Source: Moniliophthora roreri
Lineage: Eukaryota; Basidiomycota; Agaricomycetes; Agaricales; Marasmiaceae
Direction of reading: 5' to 3'
NCBI GenBank assembly: GCA_001466705.2
Contig: LATX02000226.1
Coordinates: 238,611 to 302,610 of the forward strand
Length of the DNA: 64,000 nt
Part shown: positions 33,807 to 46,663 of the stretch, in pieces
How the letters are laid out: each line of letters starts with the position of its first letter
Numbering within the stretch: position 1 is the first letter of the stretch
Made by a program: the position numbers and the translations under genes
Notes under the pieces: generated by a model
What the model was told of the DNA's origin: nothing
The model's input: the letters and a program-made list of their open reading frames with translations, nothing else
The model's database searches: none

Positions 33807-36251
33807 TCATGATAAGACCCATTCCACGAAACGCTCGGTATGGTTTACTCCACTCAATACAAACTATCGGACGTCGGGTTAGCGTCTGGGATAGAATATA
33901 CGAAGAGTGGAACATGTGCTTACCTTATTGTACCAATGCTCCTTCGTGGAGATGTCGGGTAGCGCATCCCATTCACTCCTAATTGGTACATAAGGACGCT
34001 GAGAAACTGTTAGAGGTGGTTAATGTTACACGTTAAGTAAACTTACGGGAGGAACAATTTGATTTCTCTCTCGCATTCTCAGCCCAGCTTTGCGAGCAGC
34101 AGTATCTGCGCCTATATCCGTAAGATACTTTCTAAAAGCCGGCGAAGTGTCATGCACAAGCTCTAGGCTTGACATAGCGGTCATCATGGCTGCAGACGCG
34201 GGACCTCTCAACATATCAATTGGATTTACGATATCCTACAGTTCTCTGTGAGCTGGGTTGAGAGAAGATTTAAATGAAAGGGGTTCAACTCACCGGCCTC
34301 ACTTTTAATAAACGTTTCAGACACGGGTCAAAGAGGCCCTGGTCGTGAGTAGCTCGAGCTCCTGGTGCTTGAGCAGCCCAATTGATGAACGATGCAACCA
34401 AGGTGGAGTCAGGTTGGTCGCGATTGAGCAGAGGCCCCCATTTGGTCAGCATGGGGAACACACCAACGTACTCGCGATCTACAATGTTCGATACCTCAAT
34501 ACGATCAAATTGACGAAGGTGAAGCGGAAGAGTGTCAGAAAGTTCGATGGCATTCTGGTCATACATCGAGAACGAGATCGAAAACTTGCGCAGGCGTCGG
34601 GAGAAAGTAGTGAGTTGATCCTTAACGTGATAATGCAGGCATCCTATGATATCTTCTTCCGTCGTTCCATGTTCTCTGCCAGCTTTTAGCACGTCGTAGA
34701 TACTGTCATTATCGTGATCTGAGCCAATTATCAGAGCAAATTATCAAAAGAATTCACGTACTCCCAACCAGCCAGAGGAATAGCAGAATCGTATAACCAT
34801 AACTGACCACTAGGTGTGACTAACGATGGGTTTGGTCGATTAAGATGTGGATTCGGGGCACCGAAAGGCATCAATAACCCAAACTGTCTCCATGCTTGAA
34901 ACGCGACACGATGAGAAGGCTTTAGGCGAGCATAAACCCGATCGCGGTAATCCACTCGCTCAGGAGCATTCATCACTGCATTCAAGGCGTTATTGGCTGT
35001 CCCAGGGTCGACCTCACCAAATTTCAAGTCAGCAAGAATTGCATCCATGGTCGTAGCGGAGATGGATAATGACATGGTAGACGTTTGCGTAAGGTCAAAT
35101 TGCCCGTCGTGGGACGTCACTAATCGCTGGATAAGGGAACCAGAAGCCAGGAATGACCCCTTCATTGGAAGGAAGACAGAGTACCACAGGTGCAGAGCAA
35201 AGTCGACCGCCTGATCCTGTTTCTGTCATGTCAAGCGTCGTATTGCGAAGCGAGAGCAGGTCAGCCTACCGTGTCATCAATAATAGAGAGGGCTGACAAG
35301 ATCAGGACATTGCGAGCAACTACGAGTGGATTCCTATCGTTCAAGAGTATATTGAGTTTTCCATTATAGCCGTCTGGGAGCAAGTTCACAGTTTTGATCA
35401 CGTTGCGAAGATCTCCAGATGCTACGTGCAAGAGGGCAGATCAATAACATATTCATATTCGAAATAGAAGATGTCCTATACCGATGAATGCAAGTGTAAA
35501 ATCTCTGGTGTCAAAGGATTCCCGTTCCGTCGTGTTACCAAGGATGTCGATAGCCGACACATTACCCCATCTGAAACAATCTTAAGGTGGCATTCAGAAC
35601 TACAGTCTATGCGACTTACAGGATCATGCCTCCACCAAAGAGTGTTTTAGTCCACGATGTCACCGACGGTTCACACATAAAAACTGGCTGTCGACCTTGA
35701 ACTTCCCACAGTGGTCTCCACGAGGGACTCATCATTATATTTCGACAAACTACAATGGAATTAATGAGGCAATTACGAGCATCGAGTATGTGCGACCTAC
35801 CTTGCTTATGTCTCTTCCAGTCACGTTTCTGGCATTCCTTTGAACAATAGCGAACGAGTCGGCAGGCAGAGCATGAAAGTGTTCCGTCCTTAGGGCAAAA
35901 AACGCAGTTTTCAGCATCGTGGCGTGCACATGGTAGGTGAGTCCGAATTGGGGGTGACATCGGATCCATGGATTCATCGTGTGAGGTGACAAAGGAAAGA
36001 AATGAGGCTGGAGAGATATTGTTTCTTTCCAAGAGACGAAGGATGGCCTGGGTTTCCTTCTGTAACTCTGCGTCGGGTTCACGACGGGTTGTAGGATTAT
36101 TCGTGTGTCCATATAAGTGCGAAAAAGGTACTCCTTCGTGCTCGTCTTGACTCTGAAGGGATGCGAAAAGAAAGGAGAACTTTTCGTGTTCAGTATTCAA
36201 CCGAGCAAAGGACTTTTCGATACCGTTGAGACGTGCTTCGAAGGAATCCAT
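33807..36251 (-). CDS. MYND zinc-finger / DUF4470 protein (copy A)
   Basis: The start is MDSFEARLNGIEKSFARLNT. A helical N-terminal part leads to the MYND finger, CVFCPKDGTLSCSAC followed by RYCSKECQKRDWKRHKQ, completed by a Cys after the intron. Next is a DUF4470-type segment (WGNVSAIDILGN, FTLAFIASGDLRNVIKTVNL, LNILLNDRNPLVVARNVLIL). The rest has APERVDYRDRVYARLKPSHR, FGLLMPFGAPNPHLNRPNPS, SISFSMYDQNAIELSDTLPL and a C-terminal VNHTERFVEWVLS. The architecture is common in Agaricomycetes; MYND fingers bind partner proteins, and DUF4470 occurs in the dynein-assembly factor DNAAF3. The role here is unknown. It sits head to head with copy B. Copy B continues past EWVL with about ten more residues, whereas copy A stops at once. 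Confidence 0.82.
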
Positions 36252-37420
36252 GGGAGATGTGGTGAGATTTCTATAGCCAAGTCAACATTTATGTATACTG
36301 CAAAAAAGAGCGGACGCTTACACGTTCATGATAAGGTTAAGCTATTCCTTGCTGTCCATAGCTAATCATAATAGTTAGTTTCCAAGGTAATTCTGGTGCG
36401 AATTCAACCCTTATTATATTATGCGTCAAATCTCTAGTGATTAGACTGATTACTCACTGGTTCGAGCAGATTTACAGCCTTGCTTTTGCCAGGCTTTTGT
36501 GTCTGACCATGACGGATACAAGGAGGATAGTCGTGGGAACGTAGCAGGCGCGAAGAATTTTGTCCCGAACTTTCATCATAGAAAACGCAGCTTAGTACCG
36601 CCCCTTGTGTACTTCCGCATTTGATCTCCTTCCGGATTATCATAACGTGGTAAGCAACTCGGCAAAGACCCCTGCAGCAACGTGCTGGGGCAAAGAGGTG
36701 CAATTTTTAATTACTTTGCAAATTGCGCAGTAAGTTCTCATACATATTTCTATCCAGGTTCTTTATGTAAAGCAGCTGGAAGGTCTAACGGCTAAGCGGT
36801 GACTAAAAGAGCTAGCTTAAGTTTATGATGGCGTATCAGATGAAGTCAGTCTGGATGGATGGCGGTAAGACTTCGATAATGAGCTCAGGCGTGTCTCCCA
36901 ATTCACTTGATTCCGTGCTATCGCTCACAGTCGTTCCGGCGGCAATAGAACGAAACGAAGAAGATCTTGAGTGCTGCGCTATCCTTCACGACTGTATCTC
37001 GATTTCATGTGCGTTAGGAAGAATCAATGCCGCTTTCTTATCATTCACAGAAGCTACTCGGAGCCAAGCACACTATCTTGATATGCGCGCTGAAGGCCCA
37101 GACCTAAATCTATAAAGGCCAGACGAAGTCACGCCTCGAGGAGCGATTAACGAAACGATTGCACTGTCCAAAGCAAAGGTAAACCCCTCTTTTGTGAAAG
37201 CGTCCTCATGGGCGGCATCCACGATTGTCCATTGAGTTTTCGATCTTGTGGCACCCTCATTTGTGGCACCCTCATGAGCCCTGACATAACCTAATCGGCC
37301 TCCAGGACTCGTGGATGAACCTGTCATAGGCTGGTGAGTGCCTGTTTTCTTATTTCATTGGACTGTATATGCTGACCATCAGTTTCAGAACCGTCCTGCC
37401 TTGTCCTCATCCTCATCCTC
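36252..37420. promoter_or_regulatory. Shared intergenic region of the divergent MYND pair
   Basis: This 1.17-kb region separates the two head-to-head MYND/DUF4470 starts and must hold both promoters. It is the centre of the inverted duplication, but the two sides no longer look alike. Frames on both strands (for example 36825-37115 and 37073-37327) show no domain. A short direct repeat, 'tgtggcaccctcat', occurs at about 37247 and 37262. No tRNA was found. Confidence 0.5.
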
Positions 37421-39912
37421 ATGGATCCCTTCGAAGCTCGGCTCGAAAGATTAGAGCAGTCATTTTCTTCGTTCCATACTCAAGCCGAAAAAGCATCTGC
37501 CCTGTCCGCATTTCTTTCAAACGAATACAAGGATGACTTTATGAACCTACCCATCGCACACCTTTCGGGAAACACAAGTAACGCTCCAGCCTTTGCTGAA
37601 CGTGATGCAGAGTGTCTCAAAGATGCTCATGCTCTCTTCCATTTCTTGGGAAGGCATAGCATCTCACCTACTTCATTGTTAAACCTCGTCAATCCGACTC
37701 AGTTCAGTGATCCTCCAATCCGCAGTCGCCTTCCATGTGCATACCACAAGGTTGAAAGCCGCGTGTTTTGTGCAAACGACGGAATTCTTTCGTGTTCGGC
37801 TTGTCGACTCGTTCGATATTGCTCGAAGGAATGCCAAAAGCGCGACTGGGAAAAGCACAAGCAAGGTGTTCCAAACTCCCTTTCTAGTCCTCGCTTTGCT
37901 CCAATGCTGACGTCAAGTTCTAGATTGCAGAAATCGGATGAGGAGTGACTCGTGGAGACCACTTTGGGAAGAACAGTGCCGAGAGCCAGCCTTTGTATCC
38001 GAGTCCTACTCGTCCCTGTCATCATTTGGAGGCGGTGTGATCTTGTACGTTGCCGCTAGCTGCACGCATCAAACTTCACCACTCACATTTCATTAGATGG
38101 GGCAACATACCAGCTATCAACATCCTTGGTGATGTGACCGAGGGCGAATCTGTCAAAGCGAGAGACTTTCGGCTTGCATTCATTGGTAGGAATCTCGATA
38201 CTACTGTATACTGGCTCGTTGATATTCACTTGACTTGCTGATAGCCTCTGGTGATCTTCGGAACATGATCAAGACTGTCAACGCACTACCAGATGACTAT
38301 AATGGAAAACTTGCCATTGTCTTGAACGATAGAAACCCACTTGTAGTTGCACGAAATGTCCTGATTTTATCCGCAATCGGTCTCATGGAGGACGTGGTAA
38401 GCCAACATTATCCGCTCCAAATGCAATGGCATCATGAACTCTTGAAATAGGATCAGGCAGTCGACTTTGCTTTGCATCTCTGGTACTCTGCATTTATTCC
38501 AATGAAAGGATCAGCTCTCGCATTCGCCTCTCTACATCAACAGCTGCTCGCCGACCAACCGTTCGACGGCAGGCAAATCAATCTTTCCCCGACATCCACT
38601 CTATCGATGGTACTCTCACCACTCACTATCGAAGCGATAGTTTCCGACTTGAATTTCAACGTTGTGGATGCAGGGACAGCAAACAATATTTTGAACGCTG
38701 TGATGAACGCACCTGAGCGAGTGGACTACCGTGACCGGTTTTATGCCCGTCTGAAGCCCTCTCATCGTGTCGCAATTCAGGAATATAGGCGATTTGGGCT
38801 ATTAATGCCCTTTGGCGCTCCCAATGCACACCTCAATCGACCCAATCCGTCCTTGATCACACCCACCGGTCAGTTATGGTTGAACGATTCAGCGAGTCCA
38901 CTCGAAGGATGGGAGTGTGTACCCTGTTTTGATATGCTTTTACGTGCAATTAACTTTGGAAACCCCACAGCATTTGCGAGGTCCTCCGATCCGGCAAGGA
39001 ACACGGAACGACGGAGGAAGATATCATGGGCTGCCTTTACTTTCACGTGCAGGACCAGCTCACCACATTTGCCCGACGATTGCGAAAATTCTCTATCTCA
39101 TTCTCGATGTATGATCGGGATGCTATTGACCTGGCCGGCTCTTTACCGCCTCACCTTCGTCGCTTAGACCGTATTGAGGTATCTAACATCATGGATCGCG
39201 AGTATGCTGGTGTCACTTCAGTGTTGACCAAGTGGGGTCCCATGCTCGACAACGAACAAGTTGACTCTACCTTGATTGGATCGTTCATCAACTGGGCTTA
39301 CCGAACACCAGGAGCTAGGGCTTCTTCCAATGTGAGACTGGTTGCTTCATGCATGGATAGTCTTCTCAGAGTGCGGCCAGTGAGTCTAGCATCCTCTAAT
39401 ACTCCTTGAAACCGACTCACACTCAGCTTCAGGATATCATGAGCCCGAACAATCATCTGGGTGGTCCCTGCTCCGCAGCCACGATGACCACTATCGGTAG
39501 TCTGGAACTCGTACACGACAACTCGCCAGCTTTCAAGAAGTATCTTATGGACGAAGGCGCTGATCAAGCTGCTCGCAGAGGTGGGCTAAGAATGCGAGAG
39601 AAAAACAGGATCGTTCCTTCTGTGAGTTTTGCCGATGGTCATTTCTTTTACCGCGGATGTTGAGAATCGCCTTCATAGCGGCCTTGCGTACCCATTGAAA
39701 GTGAATGGAGTGCGCTGCCTGATATCTCTACGAAGGAGAAATGGTATCAAAAGGTCAGCATAGGTTTCCTTCTGGTGCAATCTCACTTCCGAAACTAATG
39801 TTGTCTCTGAAACCGACAGTCGGCCCTGAGTGGACTCAATCACACTGAACGTTTCGCAGAATGGGTCCTGTTTGACGAGCCTCCAGCTTCCGGGAGCTGC
39901 ACTCTGCAGTGA
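37421..39912 (+). CDS. MYND zinc-finger / DUF4470 protein (copy B)
   Basis: Paralogue of the divergent neighbour, with the same exon layout. The start is MDPFEARLERLEQSFSSFHT. The MYND finger reads CANDGILSCSACRLVRYCSK and ECQKRDWEKHKQ. DUF4470 segment: WGNIPAINILGDVTEGES, DFRLAFIASGDLRNMIKTVN, LNDRNPLVVARNVLILSAIG. Later blocks are APERVDYRDRFYARLKPSHR, FGLLMPFGAPNAHLNRPNPS, EHGTTEEDIMGCLYFHVQDQ, SISFSMYDRDAIDLAGSLPP and GLRMREKNRIVPS. The C-terminal exons read RPCVPIESEWSALPDISTKE and SALSGLNHTERFAEWVLFDE, ending SGSCTLQ. The cassette exon from about 38953 begins after 'aaccccacag'. No break was seen. Same inferred role as copy A, still unknown. Confidence 0.82.
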
Positions 39913-41435
39913 TCATATATACCATTTTATATGCCACGCCCTTCTTGTTCTTGCTATTCTAGTGCGACTGAAAAGTTATCATACTTTAGTCCGTATACAT
40001 GTAAAGTACTGACACTTTCTCCGGGGAAGATAGTTTTATCCTGAGTACGATAATTAGACCTCATCTCGCCGGGTACTAGGTAGCAATTGCTGGCGATTAT
40101 CGATCATCACACTACCCGGCATTCCAGCGTTTTGGGGGTAATTTAGCGCCTTAACTGTAGTCTATGACCGTTTCGAGCTTTTATGTACGGCTCTTGTGGC
40201 ACGTGTTACCGTCGCGTTGAAACTTTCATTCCCACGAGTCGCGTTTTTTTTTTCTGACCTCCATGATTGTGCCACGTCTTTTCCTCGGTGCTCTTTGAAT
40301 GCCATTATTCACCCCGAAAAACGACGGCTATACAGTAAATGAGGCCCACCTTTGGACTTGAGCTCAGGGGAATAGACTAGCACTGCGCAGTGCCAGTCGC
40401 TCGAGGGAGAATTTGGCGAGGCTTTGGATACACCCGAGGTGGTTTGAGTATACTGGTGTGTATTACAACTACTCGTGCTTTACTGGACTCACGCCTCTGT
40501 ATGTCAGGTTGACAGGCTATACATCCGGGGAGTCGAAGAGATCTATACGAACTTGAGACTGCAGCAGCTTTCCGCAAACTATATCATCGAATCCAAACCC
40601 GAGCTATTACTAGGACTCTACGATAATGCTCTCCTTTGAGGATAAATAGATGTTAACCGTTTCTGTGGGAAATTTTATTCTGGGAACTCTTTTTTATCGT
40701 TGACTCATCTCCGTGCAGTGATACGTGGCCTTTTCCCTCGCTTTCCTCGCGATCGCAGCTTTACTTGCAGTATCCCAGTGAGGACCACATAGGCCACACG
40801 GACATATGGTGATTCCCGTTCCTACTTTCAGGGTTTATGAAAGAGCGTCGGCAAGGTATCGATAACGATGTTATTCCCGCCTTTTCGTGCGGTAACCGAT
40901 ATTTGAAAACTTGTCTGCGCCGATTATGCGGTCAAAGCCACATTTCTATGTTCTCCTGTGGCTCGCCGCGGTTGGCCATTGGATCCACTCTTTGGCAAAA
41001 TGATGATGCTGGCTTGCCGACTCCAGTAAGAAATCCCGGGTTTCTTTGCTCTTGTCGCCGCGCTGAACTATTTCAGGATTTACCGTCGCATCGTTTGCCC
41101 ATGACTCCTAAAAACTTGGTGTCGGCTGTGGAAGTGGCCTTGTGATCAACCCAAATTCGGATCATGTATACAGCCACCATTGCGTCAGCTCGTGCGGACC
41201 CTGATATTAGCTACATATCATTGACTAGTCCTTTCAGGTGTTGTTTTCTTTAGTCCTCTTGTCAACTCAATCCGGAAACATCTCGCTTTTTTCCGTTGGT
41301 TCAACTTGGGTCCACACGGCAGAGGACCTCAGACATTGATCAACTCAGGCCAAGTGCTTTTATATCCGCATCATCCCGCTACCCCGCATCCCAAGACCAT
41401 CCTCCCCTCCCTACAACCAATACCCCCCATCGTAG
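39913..41435. other. Intergenic region before the carnitine acetyltransferase
   Basis: No supported gene over 1.5 kb. Short frames at 40377-40577 and 40837-41145 have no domain. A T-run and a CT-rich stretch at 41260-41300, together with 'ctcccctccctacaacc' at about 41402, are the likely promoter elements of the next gene. Confidence 0.4.
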
Positions 41436-44277
41436 ATGTCGAAATTCGAGGCAAAGCCAGCGGCGGGAAAGACGTTTTCCTGCCAGGATAAGCTACCAAA
41501 GCTGCCAATACCGCCTTTGGAGGATACTTGCAAGCGGTACCTAAGAGCCTTGGAAGCTTTACAAGATGAAGAGGAGCACGCAAGGACCAAGCTGGCAGTA
41601 CAGGAATTCTTGGAGAACGATGGGCCTATCATGCAGGAAAAGTTGCTGGAGTATGCAAAGGACAAAGACAGGTGCGTTCTTGACTCTCCATCGTCAACCG
41701 GCTCTAACTCGCAACGACAGTTATATTGAAGAGTTCTGGTATGAATCCTACCTGTCACATAGCGACCCTGTCGTGCTCGCCCTGAACCCATTCTTCGTTC
41801 TCGAGTACGTGCTTGTCCGCATACTACTACATGTCATGTCACCCTGAACTTCTATCGACAGAAACGACCCCACGCCAGACAGAGGTTCACAATTACCTCG
41901 TGCAGCATCGCTTATCGTCTCCTCGCTTGGTTTCATACATGATCTCAGAGCGGGTTTACTCGAACCAGACACCATCCGTGGCGTTCCCCTTGACATGGAC
42001 CAATACACCAGGATATTCGGCACTGCCAGAATTCCAACAGGAGTTCGTGACAATACATATGCTTTATCTACATCTATCGCTAACACGGCCCATGTGATTC
42101 CAGAAAGGCTGCAGAATGGAAGTAACTCCCGATTCCAATCACATCGTTGTCTTGCGACGCGGTCAATTCTGTATGCTTCGGATCTTCTATCTTGATGATA
42201 TCATTCCGACCATTCGTTCCCTTCAATAGACTGGTTCCACGTTTTGGACGAAGATAACCGACCGCTTCTTACCGAACGTGAAATCACACGCAACCTCCAA
42301 GCTATCATCAAAGACGCAGAGACCGTCTCTCGCAAAGAAGTTGCATCCAACTCGTTGGGCGTACTGACAACCGAGAACAGGAAGACGTGGTCCAAGATTC
42401 GGAACATCATCTCCTCGGACAAGAAGAATGCTGCCTGTCTCGAGATCATCGACAAGGCACTCTTCATCGTCTGCTTGGATGACAACGCGTATCTGAAAGA
42501 CGATATGGCTCAGTTGTGCGCCAACTTTTTGTGTGGGACATACGGACTCGAGGAGGGTGTCCAGGTGGGCACTTGTGTGAATAGATGGTATGATAAGCTC
42601 CAGATCATCGTCTGTTCTGATGGAGCGGCTGGTATCAACTTTGAACATACTGGTGTGGATGGCCATACGGTATTGAGGTATGTACCTGTTTTTGACTGGG
42701 ATATGGTAGCTTTACTGATGTCCTTCGGTTCAGGTTCGCAGCCGATATCTTCACTGAAGGTTTGATGCTCCTCGCACGTTCAATCAATCCCACTGCACCG
42801 ACATTATTCCATGCCCCATTGTCGCCTTACGCCAAGTCATACAAACCTCCAAAGGGACAGTCAAAACCCGTTTCGAGTCAGGTTATTGATATCGCACCAA
42901 AGAAACTGGAATGGAACCTCAGCCCCGAGTTACGAGTCAACATCCGGTGCGTCATTTTCCATGCTCTATTCGCTTCGTCGTATTCATTTTTCTCTGCAGG
43001 TTTGCGGAAACTCGTATAAGCGATTTGATTTGCCAGAACGACTGCCAAGCCTTGGAATTTAAGGGATATGGAAAGAACTTTATTACTAGTCATGGCTTCA
43101 GTCCCGATGCTTTCGTGCAGATGGCGTTCCAGGCGGCGTACTTTGGGCTTTATGGTACGCAGTACTAGTCCTTGTCTAGTCCTTCCCATTCATTACGTCG
43201 GGATTTAGGCCGTATTGAATGCGTGTACGAGCCGGCGATGACCAAATCATTCCTACACGGACGTACAGAAGCTATTCGGTCTATTCAACCTGAGAGTGTC
43301 AACTTTACAAAGGTATGCTTATCCATCGTACTTCTTCATTATCATGCTCATACCCTGCGGCTCATAGGTATTCTACTCTGACGCCTCACCGTCAGAGAAA
43401 GTCAACGCTCTGCGCAAAGCCTGCGAACGACACGTCAAGCTGACTAAGGAGTGCAGCCAAGGTCTCGGACAAGACCGTCATCTTTATGCCCTCTACTGTC
43501 TCTTACAACGCCAGCTGGCAGCCCCAACGCCTCCTTCTGACAATGAGTCAATCTCCTCATCACCGACCTCGGAAAGCTTCAGCCACCGTCGAACACAGCT
43601 TCCAGCAATATTCACCGATGCCGGATGGGAGTTGTTGAATACAAGTATCTTGTCCACCTCCAACTGTGGTAACCCGGCATTGAGACTATTTGGATTTGGC
43701 CCTGTTGCTGCGGATGGGTATGGAATTGGGTATATCATCAAAGATGAGGGGTTGTCCGTGTACGTACACTTCGTTTTATCTCCTTTCTATTGTGGGATGT
43801 GGAACCAACTTTTTTTTTTTTTCGTTTACAGATGCGCATCCTCGAAACACCTCCAAACCCGCCGTTTCCTCGATACTCTTCAAGGATACTTGTATGATGT
43901 TCAGAGAATGATTATCCAGCTACACCGTGCGGCCAATGAGCCGCCGAAGCCGTTCGTGGATCACACCGGAGTGCTTAGGGATTCCAAGACAGGTAGACCT
44001 ATCAATGGGTACGATGAGGAAGAAGAGGAAGAGGAGTTTGTGCTGCGTGAGTACCTTTGTTTCTATGGTGTGCGGTAATATATCTAATCGAGTGCCGTTC
44101 TATATAGCGGGCTACTCATTCTTTGGTAGTGCAGATGTGGAGCTGGTCGATGACCAGCGAAGAAAGAGGAAAGCCAGATACTCCAACGTTGGTGAGTAGT
44201 GTTTATGGTTTGGACTGTAAAGACGATGCTGATTGAAATTGCTTCCAGGCAAGGTTATTCAGATTGCGGAATATTGA
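41436..44277 (+). CDS. Carnitine O-acetyltransferase
   Basis: Transfers acetyl groups between CoA and carnitine, allowing acetyl units to move between peroxisome, cytosol and mitochondria. The start is MSKFEAKPAAGKTFSCQDKL, and PKLPIPPLEDTCKRYLRALE is the family N-terminal motif. Other family blocks are YIEEFWYESYLSHSDPVVLA, LNPFFVLENDPTP, GVPLDMDQYTRIFGTARIP, NRWYDKLQIIV with DGAAGINFEHTGVDGHTVLR, where the His of FEH is the catalytic base. Towards the C terminus are YGRIECVYEPAMTKSFLHGR and TEAIRSIQPES, followed by LRLFGFGPVAADGYGIGYII. There are about ten introns. It ends VIQIAEY without a peroxisomal PTS1, and no clear mitochondrial presequence is seen, so it resembles the yeast Yat1/Yat2 side of the family. 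It sits in only one arm of the inverted duplication. Confidence 0.9.
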
Positions 44278-44418
44278 GCATTCGGGCGTTGGTAGTGTTA
44301 AGCCAAATGTAATGATCGAATGAATTTTCTATGTATTGGTTTCGTGTGTCCGGGATGTGTCTGTACAGTAGATATGCGACCGTTGAGTTCACAGCGTTTT
44401 GAAGTCGCCATATACAAT

Positions 44419-46663
44419 CTATTGCTCTTCTTTCGGTTCTTGGGACTCTCCCTCACTGGCGTTCTGTGAGTCCTTACTCATGACCCCGGCTCCACGAAGG
44501 AAGATTACTGCAAGTATCGATGCTTTGGAACGGAAACGTCAGTTATGTATGAGGCGCTCGACTAAGACGAAGGTACGTACACAGTACACCAAATGCAAAT
44601 GTTGCCCAGAACGCAGCATGGTAGGACCTAAGCTGGACAAATCTCTCCGCACGCCTCGCATCTGGGGGTGGCGGTAGACCATTGCGTATTGAGTCGTTAT
44701 GCAGAACGTTGTCGAACACCACAGTAGATACTGTTATACCCAATGATGTACCGAGCTATACTCGTTTGTTTAGTTTCCCGGAGAATACAACAGCTAGAGA
44801 GAACTCTTTCATCTTCACCTTTATCATACATTGAAATACACCACCTGCAACACTCTGCTGATGCGGAAGCGCGACTTTTGCGATGAACAGCGTTCCAGCT
44901 GTGAATACGAAATCGACGCCAAAGACTGAGAGAATTGCTGCAGGGAATCCAAAGGCCCAGTACGATGCATCTGGGTGAATAAATGCAAAGAGAAGCGATG
45001 CAACGCTCGTTATGGCGCTCCCAAGGCCTGTTGATGAAAAAAAAAAAATGGGTCAACACCGAGCGCTGGCGGAATAGACAAACGGACCCATCAGATAGAC
45101 GAGTGGCAGGTACCCTACAACCAATACAACGAAAAAGTTGCATAGTATGCCAGTGACGAGCATGGGCACGATTCGGACCATTGTTAGTATTGGAGTTAGT
45201 CCTGCAAAGTCTTGGTAGTATAGCTATTGCCAACCATGGATATAAGCAACCTTAGAAGATATAAGGTATGTAGGACGACTTACTAGGGCCCAATAATTCC
45301 ATGACAGGAACGATGCCCAGAGCAAGAAACCAATCATCATTACTACACTCACACGTCCTTTTGATCTCGTCCAGAGAGATAGTGGCATTAACGGTGGAGG
45401 TGCCGAGAAACGTGGGGCGATCGAAGATGGGATTAACCCCCTAGTGCCGTCGTCCTTCTGAACTGCCTCGAGATGATGTTGCCACAGCAGGAAAAGAATC
45501 ACGAAGAATATACCGACGATGAGCAATGCGATGATATCTGCATAAAAGATGGATGAGACGCGGCACCATGATACGGTATAAAATGGTATTACATGGCGTC
45601 TTCCATTGTTGCGGAGCGATTTCGCCTTGTCCTAGCACGAAGACGATAAGGACTAAGCCTGTCGTCACGAGTGCAGCTCCGATCCAGTCCACCCGTTTGT
45701 CTGGTTCTGTCGATGGGAGATCCTTGTCAAATGTCGTTACTCCTATGACAAGGGTAAGAAAGATCAGAGCCTGGGTATGTCAGAATCGGCCCTGATAAAT
45801 TGCCAAGTCAAGCAACTTACCGCATTGAAATAGAACGTTGATCGCCACTTTTGCCTGTTTGAATGGAAGTTGTATTAAGTGATTCGGGACAGTGATTCAA
45901 CAGAAAGCATACTCAGCGAGCTGCGTAAGGACACCTCCAATCACCCATCCAAAAGCTGCCCCGACAGGTGCACCCGCACCAAACGTTGCAAAGGCAATGG
46001 CTCGTATTTGGCCTGGGGGAAACGAGTGTGCCAAAATCCCAATCTGGAAACGACGGCAGTCATTGATGAACAGTTCAGTTCAAACTTGGTGAACACTAAC
46101 CGCAGCAGGCATGGTAGCTGCCGCACCGATGCCTTGTAACCCGCGCAAAACATTCAGAGTCAGCGAATCTGTTGGGTGAGAGAGTGAGATGTCATGGGTA
46201 GGAGCGTCTCAGAATCCCGGTTTACCTCTGGCAAACGCGCACCCCAACGTAAAGGCCAGTAGCCACGCTGACCCTAACACAAACGCTTTCTTCCTTCCGT
46301 ACAAATCAGCCAAACGACCTAGAAGTAATAGAAGACATCCCTAATGAGTGATAAGCTATGTCATCCGGGAACAAGCTGCAATAGCTACTTACAGAACTAA
46401 GAGAATACCCCGAGATTATCCACTGAAGGTCGATCGGCCCAATTTGGAGATCATGTTCTATCGTTGGGATCGCGATAGAGACTCCCGCATTGTTCACGGA
46501 CTGTCCCAGTCGAAGGAGGTGAGCGTAGGTACCAATTCGGAAAAGGATTACACACATTCGAGACCATAGCCAGTGTACACCCAATAATGATCAGAATCGA
46601 TCTGACCAGTCCTCTTTGGATATTTTCTCCTTCATGCGGGCTGGAACTGGACACGTCGCCCAT
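44419..46663 (-). CDS. MFS drug:H+ antiporter, 14-TM DHA2 type (copy B)
   Basis: Paralogue of the transporter at 31136-33441. The start is MGDVSSSSPHEGENIQRGLV; TM1 is LIIIGCTLAMVSN. NNAGVSIAIPTIEHDLQIGP and LQWIISGYSLSS follow, then the loop motif with GRKKAFVLG, MDWIGAALVTTGLVLIVFVL, MMIGFLLWASFLSWNYWAL, GFPAAILSVFGVDFVFTAGT, ALPHQQSVAGGVFQCMI and LGTSLGITVSTVVFDNVLHN. The last exon reads SILAVIFLRGAGVM and ends QEPKEEQ at 44419. Intron positions match copy A. One intron contains a 12-bp A tract (about 45036-45047). The gene is intact. It converges with the carnitine acetyltransferase; their stops are about 140 bp apart. Confidence 0.87.

Noticed and set aside
36785..36830. A-box-like 'cggctaagcggtg' suggesting a tRNA
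   Set aside because: No B box (GGTTCGA-like) follows at the right distance and the stems do not pair.
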